Shown in pieces: positions 29,397 through 38,210 of a stretch of 64,000 nt of DNA. A program made the translations under genes and the position numbers. The DNA comes from Simplicispira hankyongi (GTDB lineage: Bacteria; Pseudomonadota; Gammaproteobacteria; Burkholderiales; Burkholderiaceae_C): the NCBI RefSeq assembly GCF_003570885.1, contig NZ_QXJC01000003.1, positions 682,001 through 746,000 on the forward strand, given 5' to 3'. Each line of letters begins with the position of its first letter. Positions within the stretch are counted from its first letter, which is position 1. A model generated the notes under the pieces. The model had not been told where the DNA came from and searched no databases. It worked only from the letters and a program-made list of their open reading frames with translations.

Positions 29397-30464
29397 TTAT
29401 ACGGCCAGACATTGCTCCAGGCCCTGCTCCAAGATATCGCGCGGCAGGTCAATACCAATAAACACCATGCGGCTCTCGCGCGCCTCGCCCTCGGCCCAGG
29501 CAGGCCCCAGGTCGCTGCCCATGAGCTGGTGCACGCCCTGGAAGATGACCTTGCGGTCCGTTCCGGTCATGCTGAGCACACCTTTGTAGCGCAGCATGCG
29601 CGGGCCATAGATATTGACAATGGCGCCCAGAAAATCTTCCAGCTTGGCCGGATCGAACGGCCGGGGACTGCGGTAGACAAAGCTCTTGACGTCATCGTCG
29701 TGGCGATGGTCGTGCCCGCCGCCGTGCTGGTGCGAGGGATGGCTGCAATGCTCGCCGTGTGCATGGTCATGGTCATGGTCATGGTCATGGTCATGGTGGC
29801 CATCCTCCGGTTTCAGAAAATCCGGGTCGATATCGAGCTTGGCGTTCAAATTAAAGCCGCGCAGGTCGAGCACCTCGCCAATCGGCACTTCGCCGAAATG
29901 CACGGCCTTGATCGGCGCGCGCGGGTTCATGTGCTTGAGGCGGTGCGTCAAATCAGCCACGTCCTCGGCACTGACCAGATCGGTCTTGGAGAGGAAAATC
30001 TGGTCGGCAAACCCTACCTGCCGGCGCGCTTCCTGGCGCTGATCGAGCTGCTGCGGTGCATGCACCGCATCCACCAGGGTGACGATGGAGTCGAGCAAAT
30101 AGGTTTCGGCGATTTCCTCGTCCATGAAAAACGTCTGCGCCACGGGCCCCGGATCGGCCAGGCCGGTGGTTTCAATCACGATGCGGTCAAACTCGAGCAG
30201 CCCCTTGCGGCGCTTGGCGGCCAGCAACTGCAAGGTTTCACGCAAGTCTTCGCGAATGGTGCAGCAAATGCAGCCGTTGCTCATCTGCACGATCTGCTCT
30301 TTGGATTCGGTCACCAATATGTCGGTGTCGATGTTTTCTTCGCCAAACTCGTTCTCGATCACGGCAATCTTCTGGCCGTGCACCTCGCTGAGCAAACGCT
30401 TGAGCAAGGTCGTTTTGCCCGAGCCGAGAAAGCCGGTGAGGATGGTGGCGGGGATGAGGGACAT
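29397..30464 (-). CDS. COG0523 (CobW-family) metal-handling GTPase
   Basis: This 355-residue G3E GTPase has the Walker A motif TGFLGSGKTTLLKRLL at residues 10-25, the family metal motif CICC at 65-68, IETTGLADPG, and the guanine-specificity motif LSKTD. A histidine/aspartate-rich linker (about 225-265, alternating His-Asp) follows and should bind divalent metal. The C-terminal CobW_C domain ends the protein. Such proteins are thought to be metal chaperones, often for zinc. The linker is encoded over six exact copies of catggt at 29762-29797. I chose the ATG at 30464 because it gives the canonical start just before ILTGFLGSGKTT. Confidence 0.92.
   Translation of the reverse strand: MSLIPATILTGFLGSGKTTLLKRLLSEVHGQKIAVIENEFGEENIDTDILVTESKEQIVQMSNGCICCTIREDLRETLQLLAAKRRKGLLEFDRIVIETTGLADPGPVAQTFFMDEEIAETYLLDSIVTLVDAVHAPQQLDQRQEARRQVGFADQIFLSKTDLVSAEDVADLTHRLKHMNPRAPIKAVHFGEVPIGEVLDLRGFNLNAKLDIDPDFLKPEDGHHDHDHDHDHDHAHGEHCSHPSHQHGGGHDHRHDDDVKSFVYRSPRPFDPAKLEDFLGAIVNIYGPRMLRYKGVLSMTGTDRKVIFQGVHQLMGSDLGPAWAEGEARESRMVFIGIDLPRDILEQGLEQCLAV
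29762..29797. repeat. Hexanucleotide microsatellite (catggt x 6) in the GTPase linker
   Basis: Six exact copies of catggt lie in frame and encode an alternating His-Asp run. Each gained or lost unit changes the metal-binding linker by two residues without a frameshift. Confidence 0.95.
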
Positions 30465-30597
30465 GAAAAACCTTGAGAAAAATGCGCCCACCGCGCCCGG
30501 CCGGACGCAATATGGCGGTGGTACAGGGGATATGGAGACTGTAGCGGAGCTGTCAAGAGGCAGCCCAAGCCAGCGACCGCAGCGCCACAGGGGGTTC

Positions 30598-31821
30598 TCA
30601 CGGCTTGCGCATCACCACCAGGCCCTTGAGGTACTCGCCCTCGGGAAACTCCAGCGTCATCGAATGGTCCGGCGCCCCGCCCAAACGCTCCAGGATGTAG
30701 CCGTCCACGCCCGCGTCGGCCCCGGCCGAGGCCACGATCTTGTGGAACAGGTCGGCGCTGATGCCACCCGAGCACGAGAAAGTGAACAGCACCCCACCCG
30801 GCTCCAGCAACTGCAGCGCGAGGCGGTTGATGTCCTTGTACGCCCGGGCAGCGCGCTCGGCGTGCGCCGCCGTGGGGGCAAACTTGGGTGGATCGAGCAC
30901 GATGGCGTCGAATTGCCGCCCTTCCTTCAGGAACTGGCGCAGCGAGGCGTTCACATCGGCGTCCAGAAAGGTGGTGCGCGCAGCGTCGAAGCCATTGAGC
31001 GCCACATGCGCGCGGGCGCGTTCGAGCGCCGGGCCGGACGAATCGATGGACACCACCTCGCCATCCACCACCCCGGCCGCGCGCTGGCCGGCCAGCGCCG
31101 CCACCGAAAACCCGCCGGTGTAGCAATAACAATTGAGCACGCGGCGCAGGCGAAGGCGCTGCACGGTGTCGGCAAAGCGCTTGCGGCTGTCGCGCTGGTC
31201 CAGGTAGAAGCCGGTTTTGTGGCCTTCGGCGATGTTGAGCGTGAGGCGCCACTGGTGCTCGTGGATCTCCAGCTCCAGCGGCGGCGCCTCCCCCCCAGCC
31301 GCCGGGCCGCCGCGCAGCCAGCCGGTGCTGGCGTCCAGGCCTTCGAGCTGGCGCACGCTGGCGTCCGAGCGCTCGTACAAGAGCGCCAGCCCCGTGGCCT
31401 GCAAAAGGGCGTCGGCAATCACATCCTTCCAGCGCTCGGTGCCTGCGCTGGTGAATTGCGCCACGAGCGTGTCGCCGTAGCGGTCCACGATCAGCCCCGG
31501 CAGAGCGTCCGATTCGCCATGGACCAGGCGCATGCCGCTACTTTTGATATCAAATCGGGCTCTAGCGCTTACCGCTCTTGCGCAAGCAGCTATGAAAAAT
31601 GCACCGTCGATGCGCTGCGATGCGTCAAAACTCCACACCCGCGCCCGGATGCGCGAGGCCGGGCTGAACGCCGCCCAGGCCAGAAACTGGCCTTCATGCG
31701 ACTCCACGCGCACGGTCTCACCGCTGTCGCCCCCACCTTTGGCGATGGCGGTTTCAAAGATCCAGGGGTGGCGGCGCAGCAGGGAGCGCTCTTTGCCGGG
31801 GCGCAGGATGAGGGTTTTCAT
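30598..31821 (-). CDS. rlmI: Class I rRNA methyltransferase (RlmI-like)
   Basis: The 407-residue protein starts MKTLILRPGKERSLLRRHPW, a PUA-type RNA-binding N-terminus, followed by a linker domain and a Rossmann methyltransferase with LNCYCYTGGFSVAALAG, a nucleotide-binding acidic strand (VVSIDSSGPALERAR) and the catalytic-loop region VLDPPKFAPT near residue 295. RlmI methylates C5 of a 23S rRNA cytosine; the orthology is probable but the target is not provable here. I chose the ATG at 31821 since upstream sequence lies in the signal peptidase gene. A dispersed hairpin repeat lies in frame at 31551-31600. Confidence 0.85.
   Translation of the reverse strand: MKTLILRPGKERSLLRRHPWIFETAIAKGGGDSGETVRVESHEGQFLAWAAFSPASRIRARVWSFDASQRIDGAFFIAACARAVSARARFDIKSSGMRLVHGESDALPGLIVDRYGDTLVAQFTSAGTERWKDVIADALLQATGLALLYERSDASVRQLEGLDASTGWLRGGPAAGGEAPPLELEIHEHQWRLTLNIAEGHKTGFYLDQRDSRKRFADTVQRLRLRRVLNCYCYTGGFSVAALAGQRAAGVVDGEVVSIDSSGPALERARAHVALNGFDAARTTFLDADVNASLRQFLKEGRQFDAIVLDPPKFAPTAAHAERAARAYKDINRLALQLLEPGGVLFTFSCSGGISADLFHKIVASAGADAGVDGYILERLGGAPDHSMTLEFPEGEYLKGLVVMRKP
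31541..31600. repeat. Dispersed hairpin repeat, copy inside the RlmI-like gene
   Basis: The blocks ttttgatatcaaatcgggct, ctagcgcttaccg and cttgcgcaagcagctatgaa lie in frame, encoding IAACARAVSARARFDIKS on the minus strand. Order and spacing match the intergenic copies. Confidence 0.65.
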
Positions 31822-31879
31822 GGTGGTGCAATCGTCGCGCAAATACGCCCCCAACCAAGCACGGGCCGCCGTGTCAGTA

Positions 31880-32551
31880 TCAGAGCGCTTGGCCGATACG
31901 GCCCAGGCGCGGCGCCCAATTCTCCAGGATATCCACCGACACCAGCACGCGCCGTGCCTGGCCAATGAGCAAATGGCGCGGAACCAACCCGATGTAGCGC
32001 GAGTCGGCGCTGTTGTCCCGGTTGTCGCCGAGCACCAGGTATTCACCCTCGGGCACGGTCACCGGGCCGAAGCTGCGGTGCGCCGTCACGCCCTGCAGCC
32101 ACTGCACGCGTCGTTCATCTCCCTGCAGGTGCTCGGTCCAGCGGGTGGCGGGCACCTGCGCACCGATTTCGGCCAGGGTCTCGGTCACGGCTTCGGGCGC
32201 GTCGTAGCGCGCGGCCTCGCCGTTGAGGTACAGCACCTCGTCGCGCATCTCCAGGGTATCGCCAGGCAGCGCCACAATGCGCTTGATCAGTCGCGTGCCG
32301 TCGCGCGGCGAGGAAAAAGTGACGATATCGCCCCGTCGCGGCTCGCCCAGGTGGGCGAGCACCACGTCGGTCAGCGGCAGTTTCAGGTCGTAGGCCAGGC
32401 GGTTGACAAAGACCACGTCGCCCTCCAGAAGTGTGGGCCGCATGGAGCCCGAGGGAATGGGATTCCAGTCGGCCACGGCGGTGCGAAAGACACCAAAGCA
32501 CAGCAGCAGGACGATGAACCCACGGTTCGATTTGACCCATTTCAGCAGCAT
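31880..32551 (-). CDS. lepB: Signal peptidase I (short form)
   Basis: This 223-residue S26 peptidase cleaves signal peptides at the outer face of the inner membrane. One N-terminal hydrophobic segment (FIVLLLCFGVFRTAVA) precedes the catalytic serine in IPSGSMRPTLLEGD; the general-base lysine is in RLIKRIVALPGD, and GDNRDNSADSR is the conserved box D/E. E. coli LepB has 324 residues and two membrane segments; this form has one. I chose the ATG at 32551. It may be a second signal peptidase rather than the main one, which in many betaproteobacteria sits next to lepA; that cannot be tested here. Confidence 0.9.
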   Translation of the reverse strand: MLLKWVKSNRGFIVLLLCFGVFRTAVADWNPIPSGSMRPTLLEGDVVFVNRLAYDLKLPLTDVVLAHLGEPRRGDIVTFSSPRDGTRLIKRIVALPGDTLEMRDEVLYLNGEAARYDAPEAVTETLAEIGAQVPATRWTEHLQGDERRVQWLQGVTAHRSFGPVTVPEGEYLVLGDNRDNSADSRYIGLVPRHLLIGQARRVLVSVDILENWAPRLGRIGQAL

Positions 32552-32556
32552 CTGGA

Positions 32557-32749
32557 CAACTCCAAAAGCGCTCCACAGCGAGCGCCCCTGCTCGGATGCA
32601 CCCGGTCGCAACTTGGTTCCGCCATGCCGGCGGTCGGGGGTCAGACGCAGCCATGGCCCCGTGCGCGGCGCCATGCCAGTGCCCCCTTGGAACCGGCTTT
32701 GCCGGGCCACCGGGTGCGCCCCCCTTGGGGGAAGCGGCGCAGCCGCTTA
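32557..32749. repeat. Repeat-derived intergenic DNA; left part of a 95-base repeat copy (32707-32749)
   Basis: No gene is apparent. The segment gccaccgggtgcgcccccct, then tgggggaagcggcgcagccg and ctta, resembles the central and inner part of the repeat copies at 34024 and 38211. Its continuation (ggggatc) lies after the MITE-like element, from 33020. Confidence 0.55.
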
Positions 32750-33016
32750 GAACGTGTTTACGATCTCCCAGAGGCCGCGCAGCAGTCTTTGCGGGATGGG
32801 ATGCAAGGCGCGGTGGGCGGCCAATAGCCCCGCTATTGGCAAGCGCCGCAACGCCGCAGACCGCCCGCAAAGACCACTGCCCAAAGGGTTGGAGCGCAAT
32901 CGGGCGATTGGACGCCCCGGCTGCTTGCATGGGCATGAGCCCATGCGGCGCATCCGAAGCATCCACTCATCCCGATTGCGCTCCAACGCAGCCCCTGCGA
33001 GATCGTAAACACGTTC
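32750..33016. mobile_element. MITE-like element with 18-base terminal inverted repeats and TTA duplication
   Basis: The ends gaacgtgtttacgatctc (32750-32767) and gagatcgtaaacacgttc (32999-33016) are perfect inverted repeats, flanked on both sides by TTA (32747-32749 and 33017-33019). The 267-base interior has no transposase and several nested hairpins, including ttggagcgcaatcggg (32889) with cccgattgcgctccaa (32971) and ccaatagccccgctattgg near 32820. The TTA duplication suits IS5-type (TNA-targeting) transposases, but that assignment is an inference. Confidence 0.8.
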
Positions 33017-33024
33017 TTAGGGGA

Positions 33025-33960
33025 TCATTTTTTTCTCGCGCGCGGGTGCGCCGCGTCGTACACCTTGGCCAGGTGCTGGAAATCGAGCCGCGTATAGACC
33101 TGCGTGGTGGTGATGTTGGCGTGGCCCAGCAATTCCTGCACGGCGCGCAGGTCGCCGCTCGATTGCAGCAGGTGGCTGGCAAACGAATGGCGCAGCATGT
33201 GCGGGTGCACTGGCGTGCTCAGACCTGCCTGCCCGCTGCGCTGGCGCAGGCGCTTCCAGACCGACTGGGCCGAGAGGCGCGTGCCGCGCTGACCGACAAA
33301 GAGCGCCGGCCCGCCCGCACTGCCGCGCAGCGGCAGCCACACAGCCAGCGCCTGCCGCGCGGCCGTGCCCAAAGGCAGGCTGCGGCGCTTGCCGCCCTTG
33401 CCCAGTACGTGTGCCTCGCCGGCCTGAAGGTCGATCCAGCCCCGGCCTTCGCGCGCCGCGTCGCTGCCGGCCGTTCGGTCCAGGCCGACGAGCTCGCCGA
33501 CGCGCAGGCCACAGCCATAGAGCAGTTCCACCATGGCGGCGTCGCGCGCCTCCAGCCAGGGGTCGGCGCCGCCGGCATGGAAATCCGCCAGCCGCACCGC
33601 ATCGTCCACGCCCAATGCCTTGGGCAAGGGCTTGGCCGCCTTGGGGCCGCGCACGCCCTGCACCGGGTTGCTGCTCACCAGGCCCTGCCGCGCGGCCCAG
33701 GTGAAAAAACCGCGCCAGCCCGAGAGAATGAGTGCGATGCCCCGGCTGCTGCGCCCGGCGCCGTGCATGTGCGCCACAAAGCGGCGAATATGCGCCGGCT
33801 GCAAATGCAATAGCGGTACGCTGACTGCACTCGCAAACTGCGCCAGCTTTTCAAGGTCAAGGGTGTAGAGGGTGAGCGTGCGCGCGGCCAGCCGCTTTTC
33901 GACGCGCACATGCTCCAGATAGCGCTGGGCTTCAGCGGGCAGTGGCGCAGGCGCGGTCAT
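33025..33960 (-). CDS. xerC: Tyrosine recombinase XerC
   Basis: XerC acts with XerD to resolve chromosome dimers at dif. The 311-residue protein has an N-terminal SAM-like core-binding domain (about 10-95) and a catalytic domain with the Arg in GCGLRVGELVGL, the Lys in VLGKGGKRRSLPL, HPHMLRHSFASHLL with the His/Arg pair, and the nucleophile tyrosine in TTTQVYTRLD. The ATG at 33960 follows the family pattern. Its place after dapF and the DUF484 gene is the known xerC neighbourhood in proteobacteria, which separates it from xerD. Confidence 0.94.
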   Translation of the reverse strand: MTAPAPLPAEAQRYLEHVRVEKRLAARTLTLYTLDLEKLAQFASAVSVPLLHLQPAHIRRFVAHMHGAGRSSRGIALILSGWRGFFTWAARQGLVSSNPVQGVRGPKAAKPLPKALGVDDAVRLADFHAGGADPWLEARDAAMVELLYGCGLRVGELVGLDRTAGSDAAREGRGWIDLQAGEAHVLGKGGKRRSLPLGTAARQALAVWLPLRGSAGGPALFVGQRGTRLSAQSVWKRLRQRSGQAGLSTPVHPHMLRHSFASHLLQSSGDLRAVQELLGHANITTTQVYTRLDFQHLAKVYDAAHPRARKK

Positions 33961-34023
33961 GCGCAGACCACCCTGCTTTTCAGTGTTCTGCAGCGCCGTG
34001 CACCGCCCACAGCCCACGCAAAG

Positions 34024-34120
34024 GGCGCAATCCAGACCAGCGGCCACCGTGCAAGGGCCGCCCCGCCGCACCGGTGGCGTCCCCCTGAGGGGGAAGGCGC
34101 CGAAGGCGACTCAGGGGGCA
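34024..34120. repeat. 95-base dispersed repeat between the DUF484 gene and xerC
   Basis: Read on the minus strand it runs CCCCCTGAGTCGCCTTCGGC, CTTCCCCCTCAGGGGGACGC, CACCGGTGCGGCGGGGCGGC, CCTTGCACGGTGGCCGCTGG, TCTGG. It aligns along its length with the copy at 38211-38306. The CCCCCTGAG / CTCAGGGGG arms form a stem that could act as a terminator after the DUF484 gene. Confidence 0.85.
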
Positions 34121-34121
34121 T

Positions 34122-34829
34122 CTACCTCAGCCGCTGCAGCGCGGCGCTGGCCAACTCGGCCATGCGCGAGAGAAATTCCGTGCCCATGGTGGCATCGAAG
34201 CGCTGGGCGTCGGGCGAACCCAGCACCAGCAGGCCAAAGGCCGGCGTGGCGCTGTCGATCGAGCCACCCCGCAGCGGCAGCAGGGCGAGCGACTGTGCTG
34301 CCATGCTGTCGCCCTCTTCCACCGCGACGCGGGGCAGCCAGCTGGCCGGCTCGAACCCCAGGTTGGGCCCGCAAAACGGCATGGTCAGCGAGCTGGCAAA
34401 GGCGCGCACATCGTCGCTTGCATCCTGCGCAAAATCGTGCTCGGTGTACTCAAAGGCAACGTCCCAGACACGGATGGCGGTCTGCGGCACGTCGAAATGC
34501 CGCTCGATGCCCTGCACCACGGCCTGCGGCAGCTCCGCGGGGTGCTGCACGCGCTGCAGCTCGCAGCCCCAGGTATGCACCTTGGCGGCAATGGCTTCGT
34601 TGTCGTGGCTGTTGCGCACCATGTCCATCACGCGCTGCTCCAGCGCCTTGATCTTCTCGCGCAGCATTTCGGCCTGGCGCTCCTGCAAACTCACGGCGCG
34701 CTGGCCGTGGGCGCTGGCGATCTGCACGCTGGCCAGCACCTCGGCGTGGCGTTCGAAGAATTCTGGCGTATTCACCAGAAATTGGGCGATATCCTCTTCG
34801 GTAATGGGGGACTGTGCGCTGGTACTCAT
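34122..34829 (-). CDS. DUF484 family GAF-like protein
   Basis: This 235-residue protein begins with [20 protein letters not shown], the typical DUF484 opening, followed by a coiled-coil stretch (about 45-80) and a GAF-like domain ending in [24 protein letters not shown]484 genes sit between dapF and xerC in many proteobacteria, as here, but their function is unknown. The start overlaps the dapF stop by four bases (ATGA), so the two are translationally coupled. A repeat element follows directly at its 3' end. Confidence 0.88.
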   Translation of the reverse strand: MSTSAQSPITEEDIAQFLVNTPEFFERHAEVLASVQIASAHGQRAVSLQERQAEMLREKIKALEQRVMDMVRNSHDNEAIAAKVHTWGCELQRVQHPAELPQAVVQGIERHFDVPQTAIRVWDVAFEYTEHDFAQDASDDVRAFASSLTMPFCGPNLGFEPASWLPRVAVEEGDSMAAQSLALLPLRGGSIDSATPAFGLLVLGSPDAQRFDATMGTEFLSRMAELASAALQRLR

Positions 34830-35701
34830 AGGGGGTCCGGAAGTTGAATGCGGCCCTCGAACACCGTAGTGGCCGGGCCGGTCATGAAAACGGAGTCGGC
34901 CGCCTGGCCGCTCCAGGCAATGGAGAGTTCACCGCCGAGCGTCTGCACCTGCACGGGCGATACCAGATACCCCATGCGAATACCCGCCACCACCGCTGCG
35001 CAGGCGCCGGTTCCACAGGCCAGCGTCTCGCCCGCGCCGCGCTCGTACACGCGCAGGCGCACATGGTGCGGGTCCACCACCTGCAAGAAGCCGGCGTTGG
35101 CGCGCTCGGGAAAGCGGTGGTGGTTGCCGATCAAGGGGCCGATTTCGGCGACCGGCGCCGTGTCAACGTCGTCCACCAGAAGCACCGCGTGCGGATTGCC
35201 CATGGAGAGCACTGCCACATACAGCAGGGTTTCCTGGCCCTGGTCTTCGCGCGCCAATGGCCAAGTCTGCCAGGCACCTTCGGGCTTGGGCTGCAGGCCG
35301 GTCGCAGTGAATGGCGCCTGCAGCGGGTCGAACACCGGGCGGCCCATGTCCACCGTGACGCCGTCGCCAGCGAACTGCAGAACAATGGTGCCCGAGAGCG
35401 TCTGTACGCGCAGGCTGTCCTTGCTGGAGAGTCCCTTGTCGCGCACAAAACGGGCAAAGCAGCGTGCGCCGTTGCCGCATTGCTGCACCTCGCCGCCGTC
35501 GGCGTTGTAGATGGCGTAGGCAAAATCGACGTCCGGGCCGGGCGCGGGGCGCACGCACAGCACCTGGTCGGCGCCCACGCCAAAGTGGCGATCGGCGAGA
35601 AAACGAATGTGCTCGGGCGAGAGCTGGTACGCCTGCTGGGTTTCATCGAGCACGACAAAATCGTTGCCCGCGCCCTGCATCTTGGTAAATGCGATTTCCA
35701 T
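34826..35701 (-). CDS. dapF: Diaminopimelate epimerase
   Basis: DapF converts LL- to meso-diaminopimelate, the cross-linking residue of the peptidoglycan that MurE uses here. The 291-residue protein starts with [16 protein letters not shown] and carries the two catalytic cysteines in [13 protein letters not shown] (near residue 80) and [16 protein letters not shown] (near 235). The ATG at 35701 gives the family start; the upstream frame is noncoding leader. It is divergent from the glutathione transferase gene with about 100 bases between them. Confidence 0.96.
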   Translation of the reverse strand: MEIAFTKMQGAGNDFVVLDETQQAYQLSPEHIRFLADRHFGVGADQVLCVRPAPGPDVDFAYAIYNADGGEVQQCGNGARCFARFVRDKGLSSKDSLRVQTLSGTIVLQFAGDGVTVDMGRPVFDPLQAPFTATGLQPKPEGAWQTWPLAREDQGQETLLYVAVLSMGNPHAVLLVDDVDTAPVAEIGPLIGNHHRFPERANAGFLQVVDPHHVRLRVYERGAGETLACGTGACAAVVAGIRMGYLVSPVQVQTLGGELSIAWSGQAADSVFMTGPATTVFEGRIQLPDPL

Positions 35702-35799
35702 GGCCGCAATTATGGGTGCAGGCGCCCTGCCGGGCACGGCTGTCGCGTTCGGGTTAGGCTGATTGCCATTGCATCGCAACGGACAGGAAAGGACAGAAC

Positions 35800-36504
35800 A
35801 TGACGCTACTGAGCGATTTCCCCATCACCAAGAAATGGCCGGCGCGCTTCCCGGACCGCATCCAGCTGTATTCGCTGCCCACGCCCAATGGTGTCAAGGC
35901 GTCCATCATGCTGGAGGAAACCGGCCTGGCCTACGAGCCGCACCTGGTGAATTTCGAAACCAACGACCAGAATTCACCCGAATTTCTCTCGCTCAACCCG
36001 AACAACAAGATTCCGGCCCTTCTGGACCCCAATGGCCCAGGCGGCAAGCCGATGGCACTGTTTGAATCGGGCGCCATCCTCTGGTACCTGGCAGAACGCA
36101 CCGGCCTGTTCCTTCCCCAGGACGCCATGGCCCGCTACGAAACCCTGCAATGGCTGATGTGGCAAGTGGGCGGCGTCGGCCCGATGTTTGGCCAGCTCGG
36201 CTTCTTCAACAAGTTCGCCGGCAAAGACTTTGAGGACAAGCGCCCACGCGATCGTTACGTGGCCGAATCGCGCCGCCTGCTGGGCGTGCTCGACAAGCAC
36301 CTCGAAGGCCGCGACTGGATCATGGGCCAGGATTACACCGTCGCCGACATCGCCACTTTCCCCTGGGTGCGCAACCTGATTGGTTTTTACGAGGCCGGCG
36401 CGCTGGTTCAATTCGAGCAGTTCCGGCAAGTCAAGCGCGTGCTCGACGCCTTTGTCGCCCGGCCCGCCGTGGCGCGCGGCCTCACGATTCCCGCGCGCGG
36501 CTGA
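35800..36504 (+). CDS. Glutathione S-transferase, nu-class-like (YghU/YfcG type)
   Basis: This 234-residue protein has an N-terminal thioredoxin-like domain and a helical C-terminal domain. The N-terminal block [18 protein letters not shown] has the TPNG motif typical of nu-class enzymes, which act as disulfide-bond reductases with glutathione rather than classic transferases. [12 protein letters not shown] and [11 protein letters not shown] are the glutathione-binding loop and the Glu-Ser motif. Start: ATG at 35800, with AGGAAAGGA upstream. Substrate unknown. Confidence 0.9.
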   Translation: MTLLSDFPITKKWPARFPDRIQLYSLPTPNGVKASIMLEETGLAYEPHLVNFETNDQNSPEFLSLNPNNKIPALLDPNGPGGKPMALFESGAILWYLAERTGLFLPQDAMARYETLQWLMWQVGGVGPMFGQLGFFNKFAGKDFEDKRPRDRYVAESRRLLGVLDKHLEGRDWIMGQDYTVADIATFPWVRNLIGFYEAGALVQFEQFRQVKRVLDAFVARPAVARGLTIPARG

Positions 36505-36526
36505 TTTCGGGTTCGATAATGGCCCC

Positions 36527-38203
36527 ATGACCCGCCCTACCCAGTGGCTGCACCCGCAGCGCGAACCCGTCCGGCCGCTTTCGGCCGCCACTGTTCTACT
36601 TGTGCGCGATGCGCCGGACGCCCCAGGCGGGCTGCAGGTGCTGATGACGCGGCGTTCCGCCAAGGCGAGTTTTGCGCCAGGTGCCTACGTTTTCCCGGGC
36701 GGCGGCATTGACGCGCTGGACGCTGACCCAGCCACGCACGCCGCGTGCGCGCGCCGCCCCGGCCAGTCGGATGAGCAGCTCACGCAGGCCGTCGCCGCGA
36801 TCCGCGAGAGCTTTGAAGAGCTCGGCATCCTGCTGGCACGCCACGAAGGTGGCCGACCGGCCGATGCTGCCGACATCGCCGCGCTCGATCGCCACGCACC
36901 GTTTGCCGCGCAATGCGCCGTGCGGGGCCTGCGCTTGGCGGCCGACGAAGTCTTTGTGCTGGCGCGCTGGACGGGGGACCGCGACCTGCCGCGGCGCTTC
37001 GACGTACCCTTCCTGATCGCCCGCATGCCCGAAGGCCAGACGCCCGTGGCCGACGAGGCCGAGCAGTTCGAGCCGGTGTGGGTGCGCCCGCATGAAGCGC
37101 TGGAACGCCACGCGGCGGGCGGTTTCTTCATGATTTTCCCGACCATCCGCACCCTGGAGCGCCTGACGAAGTTCGACGGCGCCGACGCCGTGCTGGCGGC
37201 CTGCGCCAGCGGCACGCCCCTGTGGACCAGTTGCCCCCGCGCCGGCCTGCTGGCCGGCAAGGAAGCGCGCTACATGGAAGACGAAATGCCCTATGGCGAG
37301 CTGGCCCTGGTCTGCCCAGATGGCCAGATCGTGCACCCGCTCGACTGGCAAAGCGAGCGCCCGGTGCCACTTTTGAAGAACCTGCAGCGCCTGACCGCCC
37401 CCAATCCCGGCGTCATGACCGGCCCCGGCACCAACAGCTACCTGGTGGGCGAGCCGGCCACGGGCTACATCGCCATCGACCCCGGCCCCGCCGATTCGCA
37501 GCACCTGGAAAAGCTCTGGCGCGCAGCCAGCGGCGACATCCGCATGATCGTCTGCACCCATTCGCATCCCGACCATTCGCCAGGCAGCCAGCCGCTGCAG
37601 GCGCTGTGCGTGCAAGCGGGCCGCAGCGCCCCGCCCATCCTGGGCCTGGCCTCAAAACCCACGGCGCGCGCGCACAGCCAGTTCACACCGGATCGCGCGC
37701 TACAAGATGGTGAGCTGCTCACGCTTACGGGGCAAGCGCTAGAGGGTGAAATCACCCATACTTTGCAAGTGGTGTACACCCCCGGCCACGCGGCCAACCA
37801 CCTGTGCCTGTTGCTGGTGGAAGACGCCCTGCTGTTTTCCGGCGACCACATCCTGAACGGCAGCACGACGGTGATCGACCCGCCCGATGGCAACATGGCC
37901 GATTACCTCGATTCACTCGACCGGCTGGACGCGCTGTGCGCCGAACATGGCGTTGAATTCATCCTGCCCGCGCACGGCTACGTGCTGGGCGATGCGCGCG
38001 GCGCGATTGCCCGGCTCAAGGCCCACCGGCTGGCGCGCGAAGCGAAAGTGATTGCCGCGCTGGAGGCCCTGCCCGGCGGCAGCATGGAAGACTGGGTGGC
38101 GCATGCCTACGCCGACGTGCCGCCGCGCATCTGGCCGGTGGCGCAGCGCTCGCTGCTGGCGCACATCGAGCGCATTCGCGCACTCGGGCCCGGGAATAAT
38201 TGA
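36527..38203 (+). CDS. Nudix hydrolase fused to a metallo-beta-lactamase-fold hydrolase
   Basis: The 558-residue protein combines two hydrolase folds. Residues about 15-250 are Nudix-like, with FPGGGIDALD and the catalytic RESFEELGILL (the REUxEExGU box), here with a long insert between the two halves. Residues about 290-510 are a metallo-beta-lactamase domain of the LACTB2 type, with the zinc motif THSHPDH near 344, VYTPGHAANHLCL and FSGDHILNGSTTV. A C-terminal helical piece follows. The fusion suggests successive hydrolysis of one substrate, perhaps a CoA or RNA-derived compound, but nothing proves this. It starts 22 bases after the transferase stop. A dispersed repeat lies at 37690-37760. 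Confidence 0.88.
   Translation: MTRPTQWLHPQREPVRPLSAATVLLVRDAPDAPGGLQVLMTRRSAKASFAPGAYVFPGGGIDALDADPATHAACARRPGQSDEQLTQAVAAIRESFEELGILLARHEGGRPADAADIAALDRHAPFAAQCAVRGLRLAADEVFVLARWTGDRDLPRRFDVPFLIARMPEGQTPVADEAEQFEPVWVRPHEALERHAAGGFFMIFPTIRTLERLTKFDGADAVLAACASGTPLWTSCPRAGLLAGKEARYMEDEMPYGELALVCPDGQIVHPLDWQSERPVPLLKNLQRLTAPNPGVMTGPGTNSYLVGEPATGYIAIDPGPADSQHLEKLWRAASGDIRMIVCTHSHPDHSPGSQPLQALCVQAGRSAPPILGLASKPTARAHSQFTPDRALQDGELLTLTGQALEGEITHTLQVVYTPGHAANHLCLLLVEDALLFSGDHILNGSTTVIDPPDGNMADYLDSLDRLDALCAEHGVEFILPAHGYVLGDARGAIARLKAHRLAREAKVIAALEALPGGSMEDWVAHAYADVPPRIWPVAQRSLLAHIERIRALGPGNN
37690..37760. repeat. Dispersed hairpin repeat, copy inside the Nudix-MBL gene
   Basis: The segment gatggtgagctgctcacgct followed by tacggggcaagcgctagagg and gtgaaat matches the element's AGCTGCT, ACGCTTA, AAGCGCTAGAGG order. 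It is in frame and encodes DGELLTLTGQALEGE. Confidence 0.5.
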
Positions 38204-38210
38204 TACCCCC

